Assembly (NCBI GenBank): GCA_023974075.1
Contig: JAMFTG010000204.1
Location: 175,940 to 239,939 of the forward strand
Direction: 5' to 3'
Length of the DNA stretch: 64,000 bases
Source of the DNA: Chaenocephalus aceratus
Taxonomy: Eukaryota; Chordata; Actinopteri; Perciformes; Channichthyidae
Shown here piece after piece: positions 1 through 10,589 of the stretch. Below the pieces are notes generated by a model. It had not been told where the DNA came from, did not search any database, and saw only the letters and a list, made by a program, of their open reading frames with translations. Within the stretch, counting starts at the first letter, position 1. Each line of letters opens with the position of its first letter. The position numbers and the translations under genes are program-made.

Positions 1-537
1 AGAGCGTTCATGTTTAAAGCCCCAACTGACTGGAATACTTTACCTGCTGCCATTAGATCTCTGTCATCATTGGGTTTATTTAAACATGCATTGTCATCTC
101 ACGTTCAGCTGCTCTGCACTTGGTATCAACTGATATCGATGAAACTGATTTCGATTAAACTGATTTGCTCGACTGTCTCAAACTGTAATGATTGTGTGCA
201 TTGCTTGAATTTCACTGAACAGACTGTATGTGGTTTGTCTTGTGTGTCATGTTTTGCATTTTGTCTTTTTGTTTATGTGTGTCTGTAAGTTGTTGCTGTT
301 GTCGGGACCCCCTTGGAAACGAGACGGTGCATCTCAAGGGGTTTATCCCAAAGCTTTCAAAAGGGCCCTCAAGTCCCATCTTTTCATCAAGGCTTTCGGC
401 CCTTAAATCGATCTGTTGTTTTGTCTGTCTGACCTTTGTTTTGTTTTGTTTTGTGTGTGCTCGCCCCAATTCCTGTAAAGCGACCTTGGGTCCCTTGAAA
501 GGCGCTATAGAAATCTCAGTTATTATTATTATTATTA
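1..537 (+). mobile_element. L2-like LINE 3' end (ORF2 C-terminus plus ATT tail)
   Basis: The start encodes a peptide with the pattern FKAPTDWNTLPAAIRSL, typical of the extreme C-terminus of L2/Rex-type reverse transcriptase proteins. A second stretch at about 366-400 reads like the final LKSHLF segment. The 3' end has the L2-type signature GTAAAGCGACCTTGGGTCCC followed by a (ATT)n tail that ends near 537. Stops and frame changes separate the pieces, so this is a dead, 5'-truncated copy that begins outside the window. It may be a composite of two LINE tails. The LINE identity is firm; the exact family is not. Confidence 0.75.
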
Positions 538-539
538 AT

Positions 540-1390
540 GAATAACATCTCTAATAACAAATGTGGACGAAATGGACAGTTTTCTGTCCATATCACTGCA
601 GGTTTATGCAGTCAAATGTACATTTGAATTAAAACAGTTTAATGCACTTTTCACACTCATCTACCCATGATTCAAGCTGCTCTCCTGGGTTACATTACAT
701 TGCATTTACAAAGGTACAGTCTGGGTGGAAGAGCCACCTGCTGCTACATGGAGCTCTCTGGGTCCGAACTGCCTCTATTCACACAGCTCACACAGAAAAG
801 GGGGGGTTTTGTGTCCTGGGTCTATGGGTCTGTCTGGGTCTCTGGGTCTCTGTGGGTCTCATACCCTGCTTCTCCGGTGTGCTGGAGAGTCATGTTCAGG
901 CTCCTCTCCACAGTTTTCCCCCTAAAACTGATTTGTAACAATTATTTTTTCATTTAAATTATTTATTGTATCATTAATATGGTTCCCTAACACAATACAC
1001 ATAGTCCGGAGCTCATTGGGGTCCTGCATATGCTTTAATCAGGCGTTTTAACACTTTTTTCCATGAAAATGATTTTTATTCACTATCATGGGGCTATATA
1101 AATCAAATTTCGGGTAATTCGGAGCGCAATTGTACCTTTTACTTTTTAAATGTATTTGTATTATATATGTTTGGGCTATAAAATTGACATTTCTGGGTGA
1201 CTTGGTCAGTTTATGGAGCTTAGCCCACAAATCCTGGAGGTTCCAGGCCGAATTTGGGAGCTCATAGGCGGCCTGTCATGCGCCCCCACCCGTGGAAAGA
1301 AGAAAAAAGTAACGAAAATGGTCAATTATATCTTAAAATAATCAAAAATTAAGTTTTAAAAAATTGTTGAAAAAATTACCAACAGAATTG
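540..1390. other. No gene seen; degenerate non-coding sequence
   Basis: About 850 bases without a supportable coding region. A remnant TTACATTACATTGCATTTA near 690 resembles the tail of a fish L2-type repeat, and 815-865 is a short run of GGGTCT-rich simple sequence. The ORFs here are short, overlapping and low in complexity. Confidence 0.5.
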
Positions 1391-1394
1391 AAAA

Positions 1395-1660
1395 GCTCAA
1401 CCTGTTGGCGCTTCAGGCCGAAGCCCTGGACACTTTTCCGCTACTCCGTTGCAACTTACAACGGAGAGGGGAAACCAAGCCTCCCCTTTTCCATAAAAAA
1501 AATTAATTAATCATTTTCAGACTACTGTCCGCACGAAATCAGAAACGCAGTTTTTTAGAGGACTCGTGAATTCATCCGCTACATGTGCACTCTGGCTTGG
1601 ATACATTTGTTGCATGGAAACCCTCCAGCCTGGTTCTTACAAAACTTCAAAGTTTTTGAA
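1395..1660. repeat. Dispersed direct repeat, copy 1
   Basis: The segment starting GTTGGCGCTTCAGGCCGAAG and ending near CCAGCCTGGTT is repeated in the same orientation at about 2685-2960, roughly 1.29 kb away. The copies differ by scattered substitutions and small indels, and copy 2 has an extra ~30 bases. The spacing would suit a small element with terminal direct repeats or a local duplication. No protein is encoded. Confidence 0.7.
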
Positions 1661-1674
1661 CTGGTCTCTGGAGG

Positions 1675-2175
1675 AATGTAAGGGGCACTAATTTCGGATA
1701 CATTTTCTCACTTTCACCCAATTTCTGTGGTTCTCCTAAAAGTTAACTCAGACTTTTGTGACTGTGGAGGAATGACAGGAGAGTCGACAGGGGACTCTTG
1801 TGGGCTCACGAGGCACTATTTTCGGATACTTTTTTTCATTTTCATGCATTTTTCCATGGATGAATTATTTTATTTATTTAAACTTTTTGGTCAATTTCAC
1901 CCAGTTTTGGCCACCGCCTTGCCTGGAGGATAGGACCGAGAGATGATAGACTCTCTTGCGGGCTCATGAGGCACTATTTTCGGATACTTTTTTTCATTTT
2001 CATCCATTTTCCCTGGTTCTCCAAAAACTTGAATCTGACTATTTTGCCTGTGGAGGAATGACATGGGAGTTGACAGGAGACTCTACCCGGGTTATGAGGC
2101 ACTATTTTCGGATACAATTTTACATTTTCACCCCTTTTGCCTGGTTCTTTTTATTTATTTATTTATTTCTGTTTT
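1675..2175. repeat. Degenerate ~130-160 bp tandem array
   Basis: The motif GGCACTATTTTCGGATAC recurs near 1683 (one variant base), 1811, 1969 and 2097, each followed by a T-rich stretch with TTTTCA and a CCCNGGTTCT-like segment, and preceded by TGGAGGAATGACA-like sequence. Spacings are about 128, 158 and 128 bases, so this is a four-unit decayed tandem repeat. It ends in a (TTTA)n stretch near 2150. Confidence 0.65.
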
Positions 2176-2237
2176 GGCCCGTTTCACCCGGCTCCTTCTA
2201 CCGGGGGCACTGCCCCCACGACCTTTGTCCAGCCGTT

Positions 2238-2256
2238 CCCCCCCCCCCCCCCCCCC
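2238..2256. repeat. Poly-C tract
   Basis: Nineteen uninterrupted C residues; its length may be affected by sequencing or assembly error. Confidence 0.8.
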
Positions 2257-2259
2257 AAC

Positions 2260-2684
2260 TCGACCGTACATTAACGGATTTTGTCATATTTGCTCTGGGA
2301 CCACGGCTCGGTGGCTTCACATGATATAGGGTCGACCCTACTTCATCACAGGCTACCTGTTTGATCTTGCGTAACAACCACATATGCTTGTCTGCAAAGA
2401 GGGAACTGCCTGGTCCCGCCCTGGTGTTCCTCTACGGCTAGTGTCCAGCCGTCAGCTGTGGTATCAGCAAATTGTGCTTGGCGGTCGGAAGAATGATGTC
2501 TCACGGTGTGCAAGGTTATGGAAGTGGCCATGTTAGGGAGACTTGCTGGAGGTTTGTAGTTTGTCCTTTGGTGGTCTGTGAGGGAATACAGAGTAGTGCT
2601 TTTCGCGGTCTCTGTCCTGGAGGTAGCACAATTTGAAAAAACGGCAGAGTGCCAACGGAGAAGCGGAGAGAAGGGGCTCGAAAA
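2260..2684. other. No gene seen
   Basis: Unique-looking sequence between the poly-C tract and the second copy of the direct repeat. No domain, splice signals or transposon termini were recognised. Confidence 0.4.
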
Positions 2685-2960
2685 AGCTCAACATGTTGGC
2701 GCTTCGGGCCGAAGCCCCGGACACTTTTCCACTTCTCCGTTGCAACTTACAAGGTAGAGGAGAAACCAAGCTTCCCCTTCTCTGTCAAAAAAATGCATTC
2801 ATCCATTTCAGACTACTGTCTGCACGAAATCGGAAACCCGGTTTTTGAGAGGACTCAGAAAAAAAACGGGTGTCTGATTTCATGGAGGAATGTATCCGCT
2901 CCATGTGCACTCTGGCTCGGATATATTTGTTGCCTGGAGACCCCCCAGCCTGGTTGTAGA
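2685..2960. repeat. Dispersed direct repeat, copy 2
   Basis: Second copy of the repeat at 1395-1660. It keeps the GCCGAAGCCC core, the CTCCGTTGCAACTTACAA segment and the CATGTGCACTCTGGCT segment. It also carries a TGGAGGAATGTATCCG stretch related to the tandem array between the copies, which suggests that the array and the flanking repeats belong to one element. Confidence 0.7.
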
Positions 2961-3192
2961 GGCTAAGCCAACGCTTTAAGCTTCTGAGGATCCGCTTGGT
3001 GGGTGTAATTGACGCACATCTTGTTTGCTGCCGAATAAACGTCAGAAACCAAGTTTCCAGTTCGAAACAGTCCATTTATTTCCGTTTTTACTGGTTTCTT
3101 ACCATCATTCACCACACGATATTTACGGTTTACACAATACCTTTTGCTTTGTTTGTAATCCCGTTTTTGTGTGTGTGCTCCGTGTGTGCTCC

Positions 3193-3361
<169 letters not shown>

Positions 3362-3363
<2 letters not shown>

Positions 3364-3589
3364 CTCCGTGTGTGTTCTCCTTGTGTGGTCAAAAACTGTA
3401 TGGGCCTTCTGGCGGAACCTCTCACAAACAAACATAGGTTCCTACCTTTATACCCACAGTTAATTGGCTCCTACACACCAGCCCATAATAGATAGTACAG
3501 GTATCAATTGAAAACAATTAAGGAGCCAAATGTGAAAATAATTGTTCAATACATAGAAATGCACATCCTACACTTCCTGTACTCAACAT
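3362..3589. other. No gene; short inverted repeat, probably flank of the BEL/Pao relic
   Basis: The arms TTGGCTCCT (near 3464) and AGGAGCCAA (near 3520) form a short inverted repeat. The rest is AT-rich. On the minus strand this lies just past the end of the BEL/Pao coding relic, so it could be 3' untranslated or LTR sequence, but LTR ends are not resolvable. Confidence 0.35.
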
Positions 3590-5165
3590 AGTTTAGTAAC
3601 AGCTCGCACTATAATGTTGGTCTTGGTCTGTAGCTTTACACAGCGCACCAGTCCTCCTTTGTCAGGAAAAACCTCCAAAACGTAGCAGTCCATCTTCCAG
3701 AATGGGATCCAGCTTGTAGATGGAACTGTGTCTGCTCACTGTTGCTGTTTCAGATGTTAAAGAAGTGATGTCATCCTTAAACCTATGCTGCTGACCGTGG
3801 CGTATTATAGCCAACTCAGCTTCCAAGAGATAGAGGTGTCAAGATGTGACTCTCCGGGTTGACTTTGGGTTTCAGTCTTTTCACTTGACCAGCTTGTGCA
3901 GAGGGATTCAAATCTTTTACGACTCAACTCCAACAGAATCGTCTTCAGCCTGAGAAACCAGTCCGCCGCCTTTTCCAGTCTGAGAAGTAAGTCATGAGCT
4001 GGTCTGTTGCATCAAGTGATTCATTGACTATGATATTAACAGAGGAATCTTTTCTGACTTCTGGGTCAACCAAATCCAATATGACATCACCGCCATAATA
4101 TGTAGGCCATTCCTCTTCAGGTTTGACAAGAAATGTGGGACCCTCCAGCCAACTGCGGCTCTTCAGAAAGTCAGGATCTTCATTCCTCTGGATGCAGCAT
4201 CAGCTGGGTTGTCTTTGGTTCCTACATGCTTCAGTTCAGTAGCCTGATGTAAGTGACAGTCCCGTAGCCATGTTCACTGGCATCAGCAAAGTGATGTAGT
4301 TGAGAGTGTATGGGTTCCTTTGGCTTCATACACCTGTCCACTTTGAGTGATGCCAACAACTTAATGTCCTCCAACCACCGTCTCCACTGGTGTACGATAT
4401 CTGGTGGAATGGCATCATCCCATCCACAGCTTCTCCTGCAAAGCTCTTGTTGCATTATCTTGGCTGGCAAAGTGACTGGTGCCAAAATACCCAAAGGATC
4501 ATACACCAAGCTTGTTGTGGAGAGCATGCCACGTCTGGTTAGAGCCTGCTGTTTCACTTCCATCTTAAACTTAAAGGAATCTGACTCGACGCACCAGAGT
4601 AGTCCCAAAGCTCTCTCAAGAGGAAGATTGTCTCTATCCAGATCCAGGTCCTTTAGCTCTTCAGCCTTCTGCTCTTCTTTTGTCTGCAAAACTGCCCGAC
4701 TATTGCTGATCCATTTTTCCAGCACAAAACCTCCTCTTTTACAGAGAGCATTAAGATCTTCAACCATTTGTATTGCTGCCTTCTCTGAGCCCAAACCCAT
4801 CAAACAGTCGTCCACATAGACATTTCGCTTAACCCCTTCAACAGTCTCAGCAGAAAAGTCAGACTTGTTGTCGTCAGCAGTTTTCCTCAGCGCATAGCTA
4901 GCTCACCTGGGAGAAGAGACAGCCCCAAACAGATGCGCCGTCAGTCTGTATTCCTGGTCTCTCTGGTGAAGTCTCCCTCTGGCCACCAGAGGAAACGAAG
5001 GACATCTCGGTCTTCTTCTGTGACTTTGACCTGGTGAAACATCGCCCGTATGTCGCCCATGAATGCCACAGGTTCCTGCCTGAAACGAGTGAGAACTCCA
5101 AGCAGTGAACTGGTGAGGTTGGGACCTTGATAAAGTACATTCTGATCAATATATACAGAGCGTTT
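3590..5165 (-). pseudogene. BEL/Pao retrotransposon polyprotein relic
   Basis: Read on the minus strand, the relic starts inside the reverse transcriptase domain, with [10 protein letters not shown] near 5040-5070 and the catalytic YVDD near 4815. It continues into the Pao A17-type region (LVYDPLGILAPV, HHFADASEHGYG). After GTVTYIRL it jumps to ATELKHVGTKDNPADAASRG near 4190-4240, so the RNase H segment is missing. Near 3675-3690 the start of the integrase zinc-binding region (ILEDGLLRFGG) is joined out of frame to the C-terminal FPDKGGLVRCVKL segment, so the integrase core is deleted too. Several frameshifts and stops are present, and gag and the 5' LTR are absent. BEL/Pao identity is strong; the element is dead. 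Confidence 0.85.
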
Positions 5166-5185
5166 TGCAAAGTAGTTTCCCTTTT

Positions 5186-5191
5186 TTATTT
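5186..5191 (-). promoter_or_regulatory. AATAAA poly(A) signal of the 198-codon ORF
   Basis: AATAAA on the minus strand, about 52 bases past the TAA/TAG stop region of the ORF at 5243-5839. The placement is right for a poly(A) signal of a short 3' UTR. Confidence 0.5.
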
Positions 5192-5242
5192 TACTTTAAA
5201 GAAAAGTCAAAGTATCGGGAAAAAAAATCCCCCGGCTGCTTA

Positions 5243-5839
5243 TTAGTCTTCTTCTTCTTCTCCACACAACTCGGTAAGGATATTTACAAGTCTCTCCTTG
5301 AGGCGTCTGCAGTTTTTGAGATTGTGCAGAAAAGCCTCCGAAGCGTGTCGGGTCCTCCGTTCATCCTCGCAGAGGCCTTTATCAATAAGACTCTGGTCAA
5401 TCACAGTCATTAAGTCGGCGAGCCAAAGTCTTTTCATTAACGCGTTGTAATTGTTTCTGAAGAAAAAATCGGGCATGTCATTCAGACAATCGTGTTGCCT
5501 CTGGCCGGGGTGACTAACTCGGCATCCGTTACATATTTCTTCTCTGTACCGATACAGCACCCTCTCCACAATATGAACCAACTCCGATTTCACTGTGTCC
5601 CTAAACAGAGACGTCTTGGCCCCAGGAGTAGCATCAGCAGCAGGAGTACTGGAAGATGCGGGTGTCCCACATGGTGATGATGGTAGTCCAGGACTCTGCT
5701 CCTGGCTGCAACTCGCGGGGGAGACTTGGTTTTTCTCAGATCCATGGCTAGTTTTCAACGGTCGTCTTAGTGGGGTTCTTGGTTTTATATGATTTGCTGA
5801 GTGGAGGTGGGACTTATTGCGTTGAATGGGGGGAGTCAT
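5243..5839 (-). CDS. Unrecognised 198-aa protein with Cys/His cluster and acidic tail
   Basis: An uninterrupted ORF unlike its decayed neighbours. Residues 1-75 are basic and then Ser/Pro/Ala-rich and look disordered. Residues 78-195 look folded and helical. A cluster CNGCRVSHPGQRQHDCL places Cys103, Cys106, His110, His116 and Cys118 in a spacing that could bind zinc. The protein ends in GEEEED. A poly(A) signal follows closely. TTCTACAG lies directly before the ATG and could be a splice acceptor, so a 5' exon may exist further up. The ZNF143-like site and CCAAT box about 765 bases upstream could be its promoter. I do not recognise the family. It could be a host gene, a gene of a transposon, or a captured viral-like gene. 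Confidence 0.6.
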   Translation of the reverse strand: MTPPIQRNKSHLHSANHIKPRTPLRRPLKTSHGSEKNQVSPASCSQEQSPGLPSSPCGTPASSSTPAADATPGAKTSLFRDTVKSELVHIVERVLYRYREEICNGCRVSHPGQRQHDCLNDMPDFFFRNNYNALMKRLWLADLMTVIDQSLIDKGLCEDERRTRHASEAFLHNLKNCRRLKERLVNILTELCGEEEED

Positions 5840-7165
5840 CTGTAGAATTGAGAGTTTTTAAAAAAGTTCTTTAAGCTTTGTAGCTTTTTCATCTATGTAT
5901 CATACATCTTCCCTGTTACCCTCCCCTTGTTATCACAAAATCAATAGTTATACTGATTGCAACAACCCCAGGACCGTCTCCAGCTCAGATTTACCCAGAT
6001 TACGGGGAAATATCATGATGGAGTTTTTTCACTTCAGTCAAAATATTCATGTGTTTGCTGTTTTTGACACAAAGATGCATTACATCTACAAAACGGAGAT
6101 GAGAGCACATGATACACGTTCGTTTCATTTCTTCGGTAATGTTACAGAATGTTTCGGAAAATTAAGATTGCAGGACCTTTAAATGTTTCGTTTACAATAC
6201 CATTATTACATATGAAAGCAAAAATAAAACACATGTTCATTTGTTATGGTTGTTTAATTGAAAACACAGCATTCAACACATTTTCAGAAAAACATATTAC
6301 ATTTTTCATTTAATTTGACGTATTGTGTGAAGAGAAATTGAAGATGTTTTTTAATTGTTGATATATTTATGATCCACGTCAAGTATTCAGTTTCGGCGCC
6401 ATTTCTTCAGTTTTTCCAAAGGTCTTCTCATCAGGGTGCTCTAAATAAAGAACTACGGCAGATCTGTAATATGTAATGCAGCCGAACCGTGTATTACAAT
6501 GCCGTTATGTGATGACTTTCAAAGAGAAAAGCAAGAGCACTCGGAATTAAGTATTATTTTATACTTTTAAAATGTTTTCCGGATTTCATATAATATAAAC
6601 ACCAAATCCCAGCATGCTTTGCGGCTAACACATCCAATCAGCGTAGCTGAGGATCTTGGGTAATCGCTCGAAATGCCTGCGTCTGTTTCCGGTTATATTT
6701 ATTTTGAAATTCAGTTCCTGACGGACGCCAAAAAGCCAGAGAATATGGAATTAAACCAATAAATAAAAGCAAGGGTAATTGTGTGTTATTGGTGAGTAAA
6801 TAACAGTGTGTTATTTTGAAAAGAATAACAAACTAGAAGGAAAAAAAGATTTAAAAAACACGAGGCTCTGAGCCCTGTGTCTCTCCTCACAGACGGAAAC
6901 ACTAAAGGTCTACAATAAAGACCTACATGAATGTTTGGATGTTCTTGCCTTTAGATTCTCCCAATAAGTCCAGAGGGTGACTTTGCTGTGAAAAAACACA
7001 TTTCCACCAAAAAAACGTGAGCATTCATGAAGTAATCTTCGTCATAACTAGCAAACTAAACATCATGTACATGTACTGCACAAATAATCAGAAATAAAAA
7101 CTCATTACTCGCATAAAATGAGATCAAAACGCATTTTAAGGCCAAATGAACCTTAAAATAGGCAT
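5840..7165. other. AT-rich non-coding sequence upstream of the 198-codon ORF
   Basis: No coding region is supported. Low-complexity AT-rich sequence fills most of it. A promoter-like patch at 6600-6645 is listed separately. Confidence 0.45.
6601..6641. promoter_or_regulatory. ZNF143/THAP11-like site plus CCAAT box
   Basis: TCCCAGCATGCTTTGCGG (6607-6624) matches the core of the vertebrate ZNF143/THAP11 (SBS) promoter motif, and CCAATCAG follows at 6634-6641. Such pairs are usual near transcription start sites. No transcript can be proven; the nearest open reading frame is the minus-strand ORF ending upstream at 5839. Confidence 0.45.
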
Positions 7166-7290
7166 TTTGAAGGTCTATGGGACGCCCTGCCCGGAGACGC
7201 CTGACGGGCAAGGGGTCCCCTGTACGTAATATAGCGACGGGGAGGGGCCCTGACCGTCCGTCAATATGTGACGGGATGGGAGTGAGAACG
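7166..7290. other. GC-rich block of unknown origin
   Basis: A GC-rich patch with GACGGGCAAGGGGTCCCC and TGACGGGATGGGAGTGAGAA stands out from AT-rich surroundings. It looks like part of an interspersed repeat, but I cannot assign a family. Confidence 0.3.
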
Positions 7291-7296
7291 TGTTGG

Positions 7297-7523
<227 letters not shown>

Positions 7524-7793
7524 TCGTTGGAGCTATGTGCAACTAAAGGCATATGCACCGGGAGCTGCCTGGACGCTGCGATCATGTTGCACTATCCGTG
7601 CTGAGTGTGCTGACTTCTCCTCCAATGTCCCGCTGTCTGCTTCCTGCATCAAGTCAGGTGCTCGGCGCAGTTGTCGGCGAAATGTTGCTCCTCTGTTTTC
7701 ATTTAAACAGCTCCTTATATCCGTTAGCGCAGCTAGCTAGCACCAGATGCTAACAACAACAATACACGTAAGTTCTCTCTCGCTCGCTCGGGC

Positions 7794-7795
<2 letters not shown>

Positions 7796-7828
<33 letters not shown>
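7796..7828. repeat. Short (CA)n tract
   Basis: About 30 bases of CA repeat preceded by CTCTCGCTCGCTCG. Confidence 0.85.
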
Positions 7829-7831
<3 letters not shown>

Positions 7832-7994
7832 CCCGGTCCTCCAGATGGCCAGTCGGTGCCTGCCGGTGAGCGTGGAAGTGTGGTCTGCCACAAGCGGGCG
7901 GCAGGAGCGGGGCTGTCAGCATCAGCTTGTAGACGGTATTTTAAACTCGATGCTCTGAAGCTACGGGGCGGCCGAGGACAAAAAATACACATGC

Positions 7995-8075
7995 GTTAAT
8001 CACGTTAAAATAATTATTGGCGTCAAATATTTTTTGTGTTAACGCGTTATTAACTCGTTAACGGGACTGCCCTAG
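7995..8075. mobile_element. hAT-like element terminus
   Basis: The segment with GTTAACGCGTTATTAACTCG and ending ACGGGACTGCCCTAG matches the usual look of fish hAT-type ends (inverted, CTAGGGCAGTCCCGTTAACG). The partner end was not found, so it is a fragment. Confidence 0.4.
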
Positions 8076-9060
8076 TTTTTTTATATATATCCTGCTTACT
8101 TGAAGTAAACGGTTATTTTGTGTTTTTTTGTAATTATTGAGTGTTGTTGTATTTTAATGTGTGTTTTTTGTATACCTCTGGACTAGTGCTACATGGACTC
8201 CAGGATACTCTGCTACTTCTACAGGTGCACCATAGAGAGTACTTGGTACTTGGACTCGCAAAAAAACTAGCACTTACGTATATTCTGGTGTCTGTGGTTA
8301 TTTAAACATTCCCTGATGAACGTTATTCAGCGTCAATAAACGAGTGCTAACCCCAGTGTGCTCAGTGGACAACATCACATGTGATTTCACCTTCGATTCA
8401 CGGTTTGAAGACGTAGCATTTCGCCACATGCTAATGCTAACCGGAAGTGAATAATTTTCAGAATAAAAGTATTCAGTTAATAGTGTGAACTTCCGGTTTT
8501 TTCAGAATAAAACTGATTTAAATTAAATTGTGTATTTAATTCAAAATTACGCCATATCAACATTGATTTTAATTTCTAACAGTATGTATGTACATCACTA
8601 TGTATGTAGTATGTACTGTATAATGTACACATGTAGAGTTGTAGAAAAGACATGGTGTACAGACAGTACAGTACACTCTGACTGTACAGTCACTACAGTG
8701 TAGCCTATACTGTACAGTAGGTGTGTAACAGTGTAATGCGTATAGTCTACTCTACACTCTACCTTTCAGCAACGCTTTAGGGATTTAGGCTCAGTCAGCT
8801 CAGGGACCGTTTGGTTACTATAGTTTGGTAAATGAAATACATGTTTGAACTTTGTAGTAGTTCACTGTAGTTGCTGTCAGAAGTCATTTGTAGACTAAGT
8901 GTCAAAAAGTTGTTTTTTTACATTTGTACTTTGTAGAGAAATGTAGACACAAGTTGGAAGGGAGCTCAATAAACCTGACGAGTTTGAATTTGATGAGTTA
9001 ATTTTCAATTGATAATTAGCTCACAATAAGTTCACTTTAGTTACTCACACAACTTGACAC
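8076..9060. other. No gene; small inverted repeat and TAC/GTA-rich simple sequence
   Basis: AACCGGAAGT (8439-8448) and ACTTCCGGTT (8489-8498) form an inverted pair around TTTTCAGAATAAAA, which itself recurs just after the right arm. Between 8585 and 8755 the sequence is a dense mix of GTAC-containing short palindromes such as GACTGTACAGTC. No coding sequence is supported. Confidence 0.4.
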
Positions 9061-9065
9061 AAGCA

Positions 9066-9221
9066 TGGGTTCAGGTCCGGACTCAAGTCCAGAGGTTCAG
9101 GTTCAGGTCCGGACTCAAGTCCAGAGGTTCAGGTTCAGGTCCGGACTCAAGTCCAGAGGTTCAGGTTCAGGTCCGGACCTGAACCTGAACCTCTGGACTT
9201 GAGTCCGGACCTGAACCTGAA
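9066..9221. repeat. 36-bp tandem repeats ending in a perfect 94-bp palindrome
   Basis: A unit containing CCGGACTCAAGTCCAGAGG is repeated three times head to tail, then once in inverted orientation. Bases 9128-9172 and 9177-9221 are perfect 45-base inverted arms around the self-complementary centre CCGG (9173-9176), so there is no loop spacer. This can extrude as a cruciform. Confidence 0.9.
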
Positions 9222-9274
9222 TGTGAGTCCAGGTCCGCAGCACTACTCAGGACTGTGGGAAACAGTATTTGGAT

Positions 9275-9335
9275 CTTTCTGTGTGTACAAACATACTTTG
9301 AGATTGACAATAAAGTAGACTTTGACTTTGATATA
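9275..9335 (+). mobile_element. Retroelement 3' tail fragment
   Basis: TTTGAGATTGACAATAAAG followed by ACTTTGACTTTGA is the common 3' tail style of fish non-LTR elements. It is followed by (TA)n. No coding part is attached. Confidence 0.4.
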
Positions 9336-9555
9336 TATATATATTTGGGCGAGTATATCAACACTCCTTCCCTCAGGCTCAGGACAGAGATCTGTGTGTG
9401 TGTGCGTTTCCTGTTAAAGTGTCTATAAACTGTATATAAGTATATATACAGTGTATAGATAGTATATATATACTTATCTGTTAATGATTTATTCGTGAAC
9501 CTCCAGATGACTTTCAGCATGAATCATCATAAAGATATCATTAAGTGTCAACATG

Positions 9556-9699
9556 CAGCCTGGCCCTGCTCACACACTTCAGCCTGGCCCTGCTCACACA
9601 CTTCAGCCTGGCCCTGCTCACACACTTCAGCCTGGCCCTGCTCACACACTTCAGCCTGGCCCTGCTCACACACTTCAGCCTGGCCCTGCTCACACACTT
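9556..9699. repeat. 24-bp minisatellite, six perfect copies
   Basis: Six identical tandem copies of a 24-base unit (CAGCCTGGCCCTGCTCACAC plus ACTT). The repeat is a multiple of three and reads open on the plus strand, but there is no other coding evidence. Confidence 0.95.
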
Positions 9700-10049
9700 C
9701 ACTCAGTTCCTTTTCCAGTGAGTTTATTTCATATCAAAAACATGCCGTAAGATTCAACACGTACTCCGTACTACTTTACAATACATCGCATTCAGAACGT
9801 GCACATCTCTCCTCTCACGCTCTGGTTGCTGCTGGAGAGGTGTCACTTTAACTTCATGAAGTTCATTCATTTTTAGAAACATTCTACAATTAATACATTT
9901 TGTTTTATTTTTAAGCGGTTTTTCATCTCCATCTCTCCATAAACATAGGTTTATATTTCCCAGTGTAAACATTAAGGTACATCTGTCTGTAAGTCATGTG
10001 GATACACGTTATAATCAACACGATGAACACAGTCACATTTATTACATGT

Positions 10050-10565
10050 TTAATCAGTACATTCTATCCATCCATCCATCTTCTCCCTCTTCTCCGTGGT
10101 CGGGTCTCGGGGGTAGCAGTTCCAGCAGAGAGCCCCAAACTTTCTTTTCCCTGGCGACATCAACCAGCTCTGACTGGGGGGTCCCAAGGCGCTCCCAGGC
10201 GCTTGTATCCGCGATCTGGTTCTTTGGGTCATGACCCATCCTTCATGCCCGTAGGTGAGGGTAGGAACGGAAATGGCCCGGTAGACAGAGAGCTCTGCCT
10301 TCTGGCTCAGCTCCTTTTCGTCACACGGTGCGGTAAAGCGACTGCAGTAAAGCGACTGCAGTAAAGCGACTGCAGTAAGCGACTGCAATACCGCTCCCGC
10401 TGCTCCGGCTCTCCGGCCCATCTCACGCTCCATTGTTCCCTCACTCGAGAACAAGACCCCGAGATACTTGAACTCCTTCACTTGGGGTAAGGACTCATTC
10501 CCTACTCGGAGTGGACAGTCCATCGGTTTCCTGCTGAGGACCACGGCCTCAGTACATTGCAAGAC
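10050..10565 (-). mobile_element. Non-LTR retrotransposon RT C-terminal relic
   Basis: The minus strand encodes VGNESLPQVKEFKYLGVLF, then EMGRRAGAAGAVLQSL and YGHEGWVMTQRTRSRIQ, which is the C-terminal part of the reverse transcriptase protein of a very common fish LINE. The element ends in a (GATG)n tail (CATC repeats near 10068-10080). Two lesions are visible. A ~15-base AAAGCGACTGCAGTA unit is tandemly repeated four times near 10333-10388. A deletion near 10205 joins RSRIQ to the final WERLGTPQSELVDVAREKK segment in another frame. It is a dead 5'-truncated copy, of I/Nimb-like or related clade. Confidence 0.75.
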
Positions 10566-10589
10566 AGGATATTAGGAATGATTCACACT

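Noticed and set aside
8585..8755. Regulatory cluster of GTAC palindromes
   Set aside because: Looks like simple-sequence drift; no consistent spacing or known site.
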